A DNA stretch of 64,000 bases from Acinetobacter schindleri CIP 107287 (GTDB lineage Bacteria; Pseudomonadota; Gammaproteobacteria; Pseudomonadales; Moraxellaceae), in contig NZ_KB849575.1 in the NCBI RefSeq assembly GCF_000368625.1, positions 675,202-739,201 on the forward strand, written 5' to 3'. Below are positions 57,090 to 64,000 of the stretch, piece after piece (position 1 is the stretch's first letter; each line of letters starts with the position of its first letter). The position numbers were made by a program, and so were the translations under genes. The notes beneath the pieces are model-generated. The model did not search any database, was not told where the DNA came from, and saw nothing but the letters and a program-made list of their open reading frames with translations.

Positions 57090-57992
57090 TTACAGTGTCA
57101 GCACTTGCTCGGAAGAAAATTGCATCAATTGCTGGGTAATAGGGTCAACAAACTGGATATATTTGGCCAATAACTGTAAGGGCGCAGAAAAATCATTATC
57201 TGCTTTATGTGCAACGCTAGGATAAAACGGATCATTCAGAATCGGTATACCTAAAAAGTTTAAGTGCACACGTAATTGGTGCTGCTTGCCGGTATACGGT
57301 TTCAGTTCGTATTTGGCTAAATGATCTTTCTGTTCTAATAAGGTGATTTCGGTTTCACTATTAGGCTCACCTTCTAAAACCTGCATAGTATAGAAAGGCT
57401 GACCTTTATCCACGCGTAAACGCACAATTTGCGGAAAGCGAAGTCCTTCACGATAACCTGCAATCGCATGATAGGTTTTCTGTACTTGGCGTGTAGCAAA
57501 CAACTGCTGATAAAGTCCACGAGAAGCTACATTTTTAGAGATAAGCACTACGCCAGCCGTTTCCCGATCCAGTCGGTGAATCGGAGTGAGATGTTCGATT
57601 CCGGTCTGTTTCTTTAGACGAACCAGCAGGGTTTCCTGTACATATTGTCCGGTCGGGCTCATGGTCAGAAAATGTGGTTTATCAATCACCATAAAATGTT
57701 CATTTTCGAACAGGATTTGGTGTTCGAAAGGAACATGCACTTCGTGTACCAGAAAGCGATAATAAAAACAGTGGCTATTCGCCTGAAAGAGGCTATTTAG
57801 ATTTAAGCTATTTCCCTGTGCATCATAAACCAGACCCTCCTGAAAACGGGATTGCCATTCACTGGTCTCGATATGTGGAAACTGTGTACATAAATATTCA
57901 TACACTGTTGCAGCAGTGGATGGTTGCAAGAAAACTTTGCTGGCACTGACGCCGTTGATCATCGGTGGGATAAATTCAGCAGAAGTATTCAT
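57090..57992 (-). CDS. RluA-family pseudouridine synthase
   Basis: The 300-residue protein has the signature HRLDRETAGVVL (Asp142 catalytic), MVIDKPHFLTMSPTG and the C-terminal YTGKQHQLRVHLNFLGIPILND. It lacks an S4 domain motif but carries an N-terminal segment. It resembles the RluA/TruC group modifying 23S rRNA or tRNA; the target cannot be told by eye. Its 5' end is about 130 bases from the start of tsaE on the other strand. Confidence 0.9.
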   Translation of the reverse strand: MNTSAEFIPPMINGVSASKVFLQPSTAATVYEYLCTQFPHIETSEWQSRFQEGLVYDAQGNSLNLNSLFQANSHCFYYRFLVHEVHVPFEHQILFENEHFMVIDKPHFLTMSPTGQYVQETLLVRLKKQTGIEHLTPIHRLDRETAGVVLISKNVASRGLYQQLFATRQVQKTYHAIAGYREGLRFPQIVRLRVDKGQPFYTMQVLEGEPNSETEITLLEQKDHLAKYELKPYTGKQHQLRVHLNFLGIPILNDPFYPSVAHKADNDFSAPLQLLAKYIQFVDPITQQLMQFSSEQVLTL

Positions 57993-58119
57993 ATGGGGAA
58001 GTGGATCTCATTCAGGAAACAAATGCTATGAAAAAATACAGTTTCTCATGCGGCGGAATAGGCTTTTAAACTGCGGCGATGCTATCATATTTGTTCCTTT
58101 GAATCATGTCGTGAGTCAT

Positions 58120-58599
58120 ATGCCTTATTCATTTACTGTCACCTTAAATCATGAAGAAGATACCCAACAGCTGGCTAAGGTATTGGCCGCGAATTTTAGT
58201 ACGGGAGTGATCTATCTGATCGGTGATCTGGGAGCAGGCAAGACGACATTGACGCGCTATTATTTACAACAGCTCGGTCATCAGGGCTCGGTCAAAAGTC
58301 CAACTTATACACTGGTAGAGCCTTATAATATTCAAGGAAAGGATATTTTCCACTTTGACCTGTACCGTTTAAATGATCCCTATGAACTGGAACTAATGGG
58401 CATTCGGGATTATCTTGAAACCCCAAAGGCATTATTCTTGTTTGAATGGCCCTCTAAAGGTGGCAGTGAAATACCTGAAGCAGATCTGATCATTGAAATT
58501 CTTAAATCCGAAGATGAGTTGACTCGGACTGCAGCGTTGACTTCATCAAACTCAGTATTACAGCAGGCTTTGGAGCAGCAATTTCCACATGTCGAATGA
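58120..58599 (+). CDS. tsaE: tRNA threonylcarbamoyladenosine biosynthesis ATPase TsaE
   Basis: The 159-residue P-loop protein starts at ATG 58120 (MPYSFTVTLNHEEDT); the open frame upstream is antisense to the rluA-type gene. Walker A GDLGAGKTTLTR (35-46), SPTYTLVEPY, and FHFDLYRL (Walker B region) are present. It works with TsaB/TsaD in t6A37 formation. Its last codons overlap the mutL start by 11 bases, so the two are coupled. Confidence 0.96.
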   Translation: MPYSFTVTLNHEEDTQQLAKVLAANFSTGVIYLIGDLGAGKTTLTRYYLQQLGHQGSVKSPTYTLVEPYNIQGKDIFHFDLYRLNDPYELELMGIRDYLETPKALFLFEWPSKGGSEIPEADLIIEILKSEDELTRTAALTSSNSVLQQALEQQFPHVE

Positions 58600-60580
58600 T
58601 TTAAGCGTACGCCGTATTCGTTCACTTGATCCTGCACTGGCGAACCAGATTGCAGCGGGTGAAGTGATTGAACGACCTGCATCTGTAGTGAAAGAACTGC
58701 TTGAAAACTCGATTGATGCTGGTGCGACTGAACTGGTGATTCGTGTAGAACAGGGCGGTAGTACACTGATCGAAATTATTGACAATGGTCGAGGAATTCA
58801 CCCGGAAGATTTAGCGCTGGCGGTCATGCGTCATGCCACCAGTAAAATTCAGACAGCAGAGGAATTGCATGCCATCACCAGTCTGGGTTTCCGTGGTGAG
58901 GCGCTGGCTTCGATTGCAGCCGTATCGCGTCTAACCTTGACCAGTAGCCAAAGCGAAGATGGCATTGGTTATCAGGTTGAAGTGAATGGTACTGCTTTTG
59001 ACCATCAGGAAATTCAGGCAGTTGCTACTTCACGTGGTACCCATATCCGGGTGCAGGATCTGTTCTTTAATGTACCGGCACGTCGTAAATTTCTGAAAAA
59101 ACCGGGCACTGAATTTGGTCATATTGAAGAGATTGTACGCCGTCTGGCACTGACCCATTTCGATATCCGTTTTGTGCTGGAACATAATGAAAGTATCAAG
59201 CTGAATCTGCCTGTGGCAGACAGTGGAGCATTACGTTTCCAGCGTGTGCAGCAGTTATTGGGGCGCCAATTTACTGAAAATGCTTACTGGATGGATGCAG
59301 ACAGTATCAACATGCGTTTGTCTGGCTGGCTCGGTCATCCTTCGGATGCGCGTGCGCAAGCCGATATGCAATATGTCTATGTAAATGGTCGTATCGTAAG
59401 AGACAAGACCATTTCTCATGCATTGCGTATGGCGTATGACGGCATTCTGCATGGACACCAGCATGCAGCTTATTTGCTGTTTCTGGAAGTGGATCCGGAA
59501 AATATTGATGTCAATGTACATCCAACCAAACATGAAATCCGTTTCCTAAATCAGCGTGAAGTACATGAGTTTGTACGTCATTATGCCAAAGAAACGCTAG
59601 CACAGTTCCAGACCGCAACAGCTAATCTGGCTGATGCAATGAAAACTGAGGAGCCTGTACCACTTACGCCTCAGCCGCGTTATCAGGAACAATTTAGCCT
59701 GCATCAGGCTGCATCGCAGTCCCCTCCTGAACCTTATGCAGTTCAGCAGCATCTACATCCTCATAATACACATAAATATATAGAAGCTGAAGCTTCAGAT
59801 GTGCTGACTGACTTTGAATCATCGCGTCCAAAAACTGTGCATTATCTGCAGGATTATACCAAGCCTTATAGTGGTTCACAGCAGCTTAACAATGCCTTAC
59901 AAAGCTATTTGGCACCACTTAGAGCAAACTCTGAAACTGAGCAGCTGAGCCCTGAGCAGTCTTTTCACACACATGTGCAGGCCAAAGTAGATGAGCATCC
60001 TTTAGGCATTGCGATTGCACAGCTGCATGGGATTTATATCCTTGCACAAAACACAGAAGGTCTGATTATTGTAGATATGCATGCAGCACATGAACGTATC
60101 GTCTTGCAGCAAATGAAGTCTGCCTGGGATAAACCGGAGTTCTGGACATCGCAGCAGCTTTTAATTCCTAAGGTGGTGTCTATCAGTCGTATGCAGGCCA
60201 TGCGTGTAGAAGAGTTGAAGGAACAGCTGGCCCGATTTGGTCTGGAGATTGACCAGTATGGTGATGAACAGGTGATCGTGCGCGGAGTTCCTGCGATCCT
60301 GCACAAGGCAGATTTTGATGCCTTGATTCCTGAATTACTGGATGATCTGGACCCAACGGATCAGGCGCAAGGCCTGTTGCAAAAGCGTGACCAGATCTTG
60401 GCGGGCATGGCCTGTCATGGTGCGGTACGTGCAAACCGTATTTTAAGCCTGTCTGAAATGAATGCCTTATTGCGTCAGATGGAACAAACTGAATTTGCCA
60501 GCCAGTGTAATCATGGACGTCCAACATGGCGTGCTTTCCCACTGGCTCAACTAGATAAACTTTTTGCTCGAGGAGAGTAG
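58589..60580 (+). CDS. mutL: DNA mismatch repair protein MutL
   Basis: The 663-residue protein has a GHKL ATPase N-terminus (ELLENSIDAGA; DNGRGI; TSLGFRGEALASI) and a C-terminal domain with DMHAAHERI (about 490), ACHGAVRAN (about 610) and CNHGRPTW (about 637). These last three are the metal-binding endonuclease motifs of MutL in bacteria lacking MutH. The first reads D-M-H-A-x2-E-x4-Q, with the final acid of the usual DQHAx2Ex4E replaced by Gln. Linker is Gln/Pro-rich (about 345-450). It overlaps tsaE and precedes miaA by six bases. Confidence 0.97.
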   Translation: MSNDLSVRRIRSLDPALANQIAAGEVIERPASVVKELLENSIDAGATELVIRVEQGGSTLIEIIDNGRGIHPEDLALAVMRHATSKIQTAEELHAITSLGFRGEALASIAAVSRLTLTSSQSEDGIGYQVEVNGTAFDHQEIQAVATSRGTHIRVQDLFFNVPARRKFLKKPGTEFGHIEEIVRRLALTHFDIRFVLEHNESIKLNLPVADSGALRFQRVQQLLGRQFTENAYWMDADSINMRLSGWLGHPSDARAQADMQYVYVNGRIVRDKTISHALRMAYDGILHGHQHAAYLLFLEVDPENIDVNVHPTKHEIRFLNQREVHEFVRHYAKETLAQFQTATANLADAMKTEEPVPLTPQPRYQEQFSLHQAASQSPPEPYAVQQHLHPHNTHKYIEAEASDVLTDFESSRPKTVHYLQDYTKPYSGSQQLNNALQSYLAPLRANSETEQLSPEQSFHTHVQAKVDEHPLGIAIAQLHGIYILAQNTEGLIIVDMHAAHERIVLQQMKSAWDKPEFWTSQQLLIPKVVSISRMQAMRVEELKEQLARFGLEIDQYGDEQVIVRGVPAILHKADFDALIPELLDDLDPTDQAQGLLQKRDQILAGMACHGAVRANRILSLSEMNALLRQMEQTEFASQCNHGRPTWRAFPLAQLDKLFARGE

Positions 60581-60586
60581 TGGTAC

Positions 60587-61531
60587 ATGTCAAATCAATT
60601 GCCGGTCATCAACTTAATGGGACCAACTGCAAGTGGTAAAACCGCTTTGGCATGTGAACTCTATGAGCAAGGAAATTTTGAGCTGATTTCCGTCGATTCT
60701 GCACTGGTTTACCGGGAAATGGACATTGGTACAGCCAAGCCAACCAAAGCAGAATTAGAGCAATATCCGCATCATCTGATTGATATTATTAGTCCTTTAG
60801 AAGTCTATTCAGCAGCCAATTTTGTCGAAGATGCCTGTCGCCTGATTGATGATATGCATGCACGTGGCAAAACCCCAATTTTGGTTGGTGGAACAATGCT
60901 TTATTTCAAAGCATTATTAGAAGGATTATCTGATAATCTACCCAGTGCAGATTATAAGGTACGTGCGGAAATTGAAGCAAAAGCCGAACGGGAAGGGTGG
61001 GAAGCAGTTTATGCGGAATTATGTACGGTAGACCCAATTGCAGGGCAAAAATTTAAAGTAAGTGACAAACAGCGTATTATTCGTGCCTTAGAGGTTTATA
61101 AGCTGACTGGCCGAGCTATAACAAAACTACAAGCAGAACAACCAAAAAATCAACCATATCGTTACAGTTTTCATAATTACGCGCTGATCCCAGACCGAGT
61201 AGAATTACACAAGCATATCGAAAAACGATTAGAAATTATGTGGAAAATCGGTTTTTTAAATGAAGTGGAAAGCTTGATGAAAAAATACGATTTTGATGAA
61301 AATCTTCCATCCATGCGTTCCGTTGGTTACCGTCAGGCGATCGAATTTATAAAAAACAGTGATCGAAGTGTTGAAAAACAGCGAGAAATGGAAGACAAAG
61401 CATTGTTTGCAACACGACAACTGGCTAAACGTCAATACACATGGTTAAGATCTTTGCAAGATAAGCATAAATTTACTACATATTTTACCGCACAGCAGGC
61501 TCAAGAAGACTTGCGAAACTGTTACGGATAA
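60587..61531 (+). CDS. miaA: tRNA dimethylallyltransferase MiaA
   Basis: The 314-residue enzyme adds dimethylallyl to A37 of tRNAs reading UNN codons. P-loop GPTASGKT (12-19), [16 protein letters not shown] (35-50), [10 protein letters not shown] and [14 protein letters not shown] are all conserved. AGGAGAG precedes the ATG. It lies in the tsaE-mutL-miaA-hfq order; a terminator-like hairpin separates it from hfq. Confidence 0.98.
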   Translation: MSNQLPVINLMGPTASGKTALACELYEQGNFELISVDSALVYREMDIGTAKPTKAELEQYPHHLIDIISPLEVYSAANFVEDACRLIDDMHARGKTPILVGGTMLYFKALLEGLSDNLPSADYKVRAEIEAKAEREGWEAVYAELCTVDPIAGQKFKVSDKQRIIRALEVYKLTGRAITKLQAEQPKNQPYRYSFHNYALIPDRVELHKHIEKRLEIMWKIGFLNEVESLMKKYDFDENLPSMRSVGYRQAIEFIKNSDRSVEKQREMEDKALFATRQLAKRQYTWLRSLQDKHKFTTYFTAQQAQEDLRNCYG

Positions 61532-61545
61532 AGCAAAATTTACAG

Positions 61546-61591
61546 ACTATCTTTTTTATAATTTTTAATTGAAAAATAAAGATAGTTTTTT
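61546..61591 (+). terminator. Terminator-like hairpin between miaA and hfq
   Basis: ACTATCTTT/AAAGATAGT stem with AT-rich loop and T6. It suggests reduced read-through, with hfq having its own promoter or being attenuated. Confidence 0.65.
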
Positions 61592-61623
61592 GCGCTGATT
61601 TTAAAATTTTTTGGAGTTATAAC

Positions 61624-62145
61624 ATGTCTAAAGGTCAAACTTTACAAGATCCGTTCTTGAATTCCCTACGTAAAGAACGTATTCCTGTTTCTATCTTCCT
61701 GGTTAACGGTATCAAACTACAAGGTCATATCGAATCATTTGACCAATACGTTGTATTATTAAAAAATACTGTAAGCCAAATGGTTTACAAACATGCAATT
61801 TCTACCGTAGTTCCTGCACGTAACCCACGTCCTGCTGGTGCTCCTGCTGGTCCTCAAGGTGCTGGCTTCGGCGGTCAAGGCGGCTTCGGTGGCGGCCAAC
61901 CTGGTGGCTTTGGCGGTCAAGGTGGCTTCGGTGGCGGTCAACCTGGCGGCTTCGGCGGTCAAGGTGGCTTCGGTGGCGGTCAACCTGGCGGCTTCGGTGG
62001 TCAAGGTGGCTTCGGTGGCGGTCAACCTGGCGGCTTTGGTGGTCAAGGCGGCTTCGGTGGTCAAGGCGGCTTTGGTGGTCAAGGTGCTGGCTTTAGTGAC
62101 GATGCAAAATTCGAAGATTCTCAAGATGACGAAAACAACCGTTAA
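61624..62145 (+). CDS. hfq: RNA chaperone Hfq with long glycine-rich C-terminus
   Basis: The 173-residue protein has the Sm core in residues 1-66 ([51 protein letters not shown]), which binds sRNAs and mRNA as a hexamer. Residues about 75-155 are tandem [18 protein letters not shown] repeats, and the end is acidic ([14 protein letters not shown]). E. coli Hfq has 102 residues; glycine-rich extended tails are known from Acinetobacter and Moraxella. GGAG precedes the ATG by eight bases. Confidence 0.98.
   Translation: MSKGQTLQDPFLNSLRKERIPVSIFLVNGIKLQGHIESFDQYVVLLKNTVSQMVYKHAISTVVPARNPRPAGAPAGPQGAGFGGQGGFGGGQPGGFGGQGGFGGGQPGGFGGQGGFGGGQPGGFGGQGGFGGGQPGGFGGQGGFGGQGGFGGQGAGFSDDAKFEDSQDDENNR
61858..62092 (+). 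repeat. Glycine-rich coding repeat inside hfq
   Basis: Near-identical units of 42 bases (GGCGGTCAA..GGCTTCGGTGGC) recur at least four times, so repeat number may differ between strains. Confidence 0.85.
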
Positions 62146-62161
62146 TCTGATTTAAGAATCT

Positions 62162-62192
62162 AAAAAACCTCTCAGAAATGAGAGGTTTTTTT
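62162..62192 (+). terminator. hfq terminator
   Basis: AACCTCTC/GAGAGGTT stem with T7. Confidence 0.92.
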
Positions 62193-62217
62193 ATGGTAAT
62201 AGTCTTATATAGATAAT

Positions 62218-62246
62218 AAAAAACCGGCCAAAAGCCGGTTTTTTTA
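62218..62246. terminator. Terminator of surA
   Basis: AAACCGGC/GCCGGTTT stem with A- and T-runs, downstream of surA on the minus strand. Confidence 0.9.
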
Positions 62247-62259
62247 AAGATGCTGAATA

Positions 62260-63564
62260 TTAATTCTTTTTACGGTCCAGTTGTGGATCTTTAATCTCAA
62301 CAAAGGCATTACTGCGGGTCTCACGTAACCAGCTATCCAGTTCTGTATCAAACTGACGTTCGCCTAAAAGCTGACGTGCCATACGTTCCTGGTATTCTGA
62401 AGTCATATCCTGTTGGCGCGTATCTGTCACCTGTAGAATATGCCAGCCAAACTGAGACTGGAACGGTTCACTGATTTGGCCCACAGGTGTTTTTTTCATA
62501 CGTTCTTCAAATTCTGGGACCATCACACCTGGATTCACCCAGCCTAGACTACCACTGTCACGTGCTGAACCAGGATCATTGGAGAAGGTAGCCGCCAGTA
62601 CGGCAAAGTCTTCACCATTTTTTAGGCGGGTATACAGACTGTCAATCATCTGTTTGGCATTTTCAGGACTCACTACTTCCGAAGGCTGAATCAGAATATG
62701 ACGCGTTTGATATTGTTGTACGAGTGCACGCTTTTCACCCGCTTTACGATCAATTAGCTTAAGGATGTGAGCACCATCGCGGGCTTCAATCAGTTCAGAA
62801 GTTTGACCAGGCTGAAGGCTGGTTACACGTGATGCGAGCTCATCTGGAATATCTGAAATATTACGGAAGCCCATGTCAGCAGCTTCAACTTTGACACCAT
62901 TTTTGGAGTATTTCTTCTCAATTGCTTTCAGGTCGGTAGAGCTTTCTAACTCTTTCTTTACCTCTGCTGCAACTTGAGCTGTATTGTCACCAGAAACACG
63001 GACATGTTGTACATGAACCTGACTACCGAGTAATGCCTGACCTTGCGGGGTTTTCAGGAAGTTTTCCACATCCTGATCGCTGATTTTGATACGGGAAGTC
63101 ACAATCTGTTGACGTAAACGGTTAATCGCAAGGTCTTCTGCGATACGGTTACGTAGAGCAGCATAAGTATTTGGTGCAATTGAATCCAGCTTTTGCTGGA
63201 AAGCTTCCAGGCTGGAAGAACCAGAGTCGCGTGCAACTTTTAATACTGCATCATTAAGCGCTTTTTCATCAGGACGAACATTATAACGCTTTACCTGTTC
63301 AAGTTGAGCCTGACGCAAAATCAGTTGTTCCAAAGCTTGTTGTTGCAGGATTTGTTGTGACGGCGCAGGCTTCTTTTGCTTTTCGAGTTGATGAGAAATC
63401 TCTGCAATGCTTTGATCTAGGTCACTGCGAAGAATCACGCTATTGTCGACAACAGCTACAACTTCATCCTTGGTCTGTGCAACAGCAAAAGTAGGTATTG
63501 CTGCAGAAAGGCATAGCGCAAGTGTGGTTGCTTTAAAAAAATGTTTTAACTGTTTTGTCTTCAT
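62260..63564 (-). CDS. surA: Periplasmic chaperone/peptidyl-prolyl isomerase SurA
   Basis: ATG 63564 (MKTKQLKHFFKATTLALC) gives 434 residues; a TAATG overlap joins it to lptD. A signal peptide ends at about TFAVA. The N-terminal chaperone domain (VVAVVDNSVILRSDLDQSI) is followed by two parvulin domains; the second (RHILIQPSEVV; SNDPGSARDSGSLGWVNPG) is canonical, the first is degenerate. SurA escorts outer-membrane beta-barrel proteins, among them LptD, encoded just upstream. Confidence 0.96.
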   Translation of the reverse strand: MKTKQLKHFFKATTLALCLSAAIPTFAVAQTKDEVVAVVDNSVILRSDLDQSIAEISHQLEKQKKPAPSQQILQQQALEQLILRQAQLEQVKRYNVRPDEKALNDAVLKVARDSGSSSLEAFQQKLDSIAPNTYAALRNRIAEDLAINRLRQQIVTSRIKISDQDVENFLKTPQGQALLGSQVHVQHVRVSGDNTAQVAAEVKKELESSTDLKAIEKKYSKNGVKVEAADMGFRNISDIPDELASRVTSLQPGQTSELIEARDGAHILKLIDRKAGEKRALVQQYQTRHILIQPSEVVSPENAKQMIDSLYTRLKNGEDFAVLAATFSNDPGSARDSGSLGWVNPGVMVPEFEERMKKTPVGQISEPFQSQFGWHILQVTDTRQQDMTSEYQERMARQLLGERQFDTELDSWLRETRSNAFVEIKDPQLDRKKN

Positions 63565-64000
63565 TAACGTTCTGTCCAAGTCTGATTGATATTATTAAAG
63601 CCCAGAATACGGTTTTCCAGTAGTGATGCCAATTTATTGTTGAATCCACCCAGGCCTCTCAGGCTGAGTTCTGCCATGATCATGCGTTTTGGTTTAACAC
63701 CCGCTTCATTGATGTCATCCAGATCATTGTAATATGAGCGGCCATAGACGGAAACACCCCAACAGCATGACTCATAGTTCACGCCAAGTAAATATTCACG
63801 TGCAACGTTGTTTTCCAGATCGTATTGAGCATGACCAATCAGACGCCAGTTATTGAAAACAGGCTGAATGAATGAACCAACCACCTGATCGTAGCTTTTT
63901 TGACGGTCAGTAATTTCTTTGCGATAGAAATAGCCTACATTGTAGAGGTTACCTTGTTCACCAGTGTAATAGGCTTGCACATCGCGTTGTGCATTCTGCC
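63564..64000 (-). CDS. lptD: LPS-assembly protein LptD, C-terminal fragment (cut by window edge)
   Basis: The frame is open to base 64000, giving the last about 145 residues. The sequence shows beta-barrel strands (YNVGYFYRKEITD; NWRLIGHAQYDLENN; REYLLGVNYESCCWGVSVYG) including the Cys pair in ESCCWG that forms interdomain disulfides in LptD. The ending RILGFNNINQTWTER is not the standard Trp/Phe terminus but fits Moraxellaceae LptD proteins. LptD inserts LPS or LOS into the outer leaflet. lptD-surA order is standard. Confidence 0.93.
   Translation of the reverse strand, partial: QNAQRDVQAYYTGEQGNLYNVGYFYRKEITDRQKSYDQVVGSFIQPVFNNWRLIGHAQYDLENNVAREYLLGVNYESCCWGVSVYGRSYYNDLDDINEAGVKPKRMIMAELSLRGLGGFNNKLASLLENRILGFNNINQTWTER

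Noticed and set aside
57916..58119. Longer tsaE starting inside the rluA-type gene
   Set aside because: Extension is antisense coding and not family-like; ATG 58120 gives normal TsaE length.
61759..62155. Long overlapping frames within hfq on both strands
   Set aside because: They arise from the repetitive glycine codons (GGN GGN) read in other frames; Ala/Val/Thr repeats only.

Overview
The window is a chromosomal stretch of a gammaproteobacterium that looks like Acinetobacter (Moraxellaceae). The grounds are an Hfq with a long glycine-rich tail, a MutL with endonuclease motifs, the gene content and order tsaE-mutL-miaA-hfq and surA-lptD, and moderately AT-rich DNA with short AT-rich spacers. 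I see no prophage, insertion sequence, CRISPR array or plasmid-type block. Most of the window is housekeeping and general-metabolism DNA, with strong intrinsic terminators at convergent gene ends.

Layout. 1-1.8 kb: 3'-part of a membrane O-acyltransferase with an SGNH domain. 1.85-3.3 kb: alaA-type aminotransferase with an extra HTH-like N-terminus, preceded by four copies of a 14-bp motif. 3.5-4.9 kb: oxidative repair pair msrB-gpx plus a TonB-C-like exported protein. 4.9-10 kb (minus): purT, glnD, dapC. 10.1-11.7 kb: a decayed small gene and azlCD amino-acid exporter genes. 11.7-14.8 kb: lipoprotein, Crp/Fnr regulator, DUF962 membrane protein, ychF. 14.9-21.3 kb (minus): one apparent operon of two SfnB-type flavoproteins, an LLM flavin monooxygenase and metQ-metN-metI, read as a sulfur-scavenging unit. 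21.6-26.6 kb: GST, a striking Gly/Leu/Ile/Asp repeat protein, an Lrp-type regulator, yebC and a PlsC-like acyltransferase.

26.8-32.2 kb holds a 39-residue membrane peptide, a tRNA with CAU anticodon (Ile2 type), an iron alcohol dehydrogenase followed by a chain of hairpins, a GAF/winged-helix regulator and its divergent aldehyde dehydrogenase (alcohol to aldehyde to acid). 32.3-38.8 kb: several very small proteins, queG/nnr, acyP, ruvC, fxsA and a LysE exporter. 38.9-44 kb: the peroxide-defence genes ahpF and ahpC, separated by small conserved genes and a zinc metallopeptidase. 44.7-54.4 kb: hrpA, a KAS III enzyme, a lysophospholipid-type acyltransferase broken by one in-frame TGA, a PcfJ-domain protein and a PIF1-like helicase. 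54.8-58 kb: DUF441, rsuA-type and rluA-type pseudouridine synthases, a GNAT and a RelB/DinJ-like protein. 58.1-64 kb: tsaE, mutL, miaA, hfq, then surA and the 3' end of lptD on the other strand.

The points most worth a second look are the alaA fusion with its repeated upstream motif, the 443-residue repeat protein with a 259-residue stretch lacking any Lys, Arg or His, the sulfur operon, the hairpin chain at 28.80-28.95 kb, the nonsense-disrupted acyltransferase, and the small genes and decayed gene described below. All functional statements are read from sequence by eye; no database search was run.
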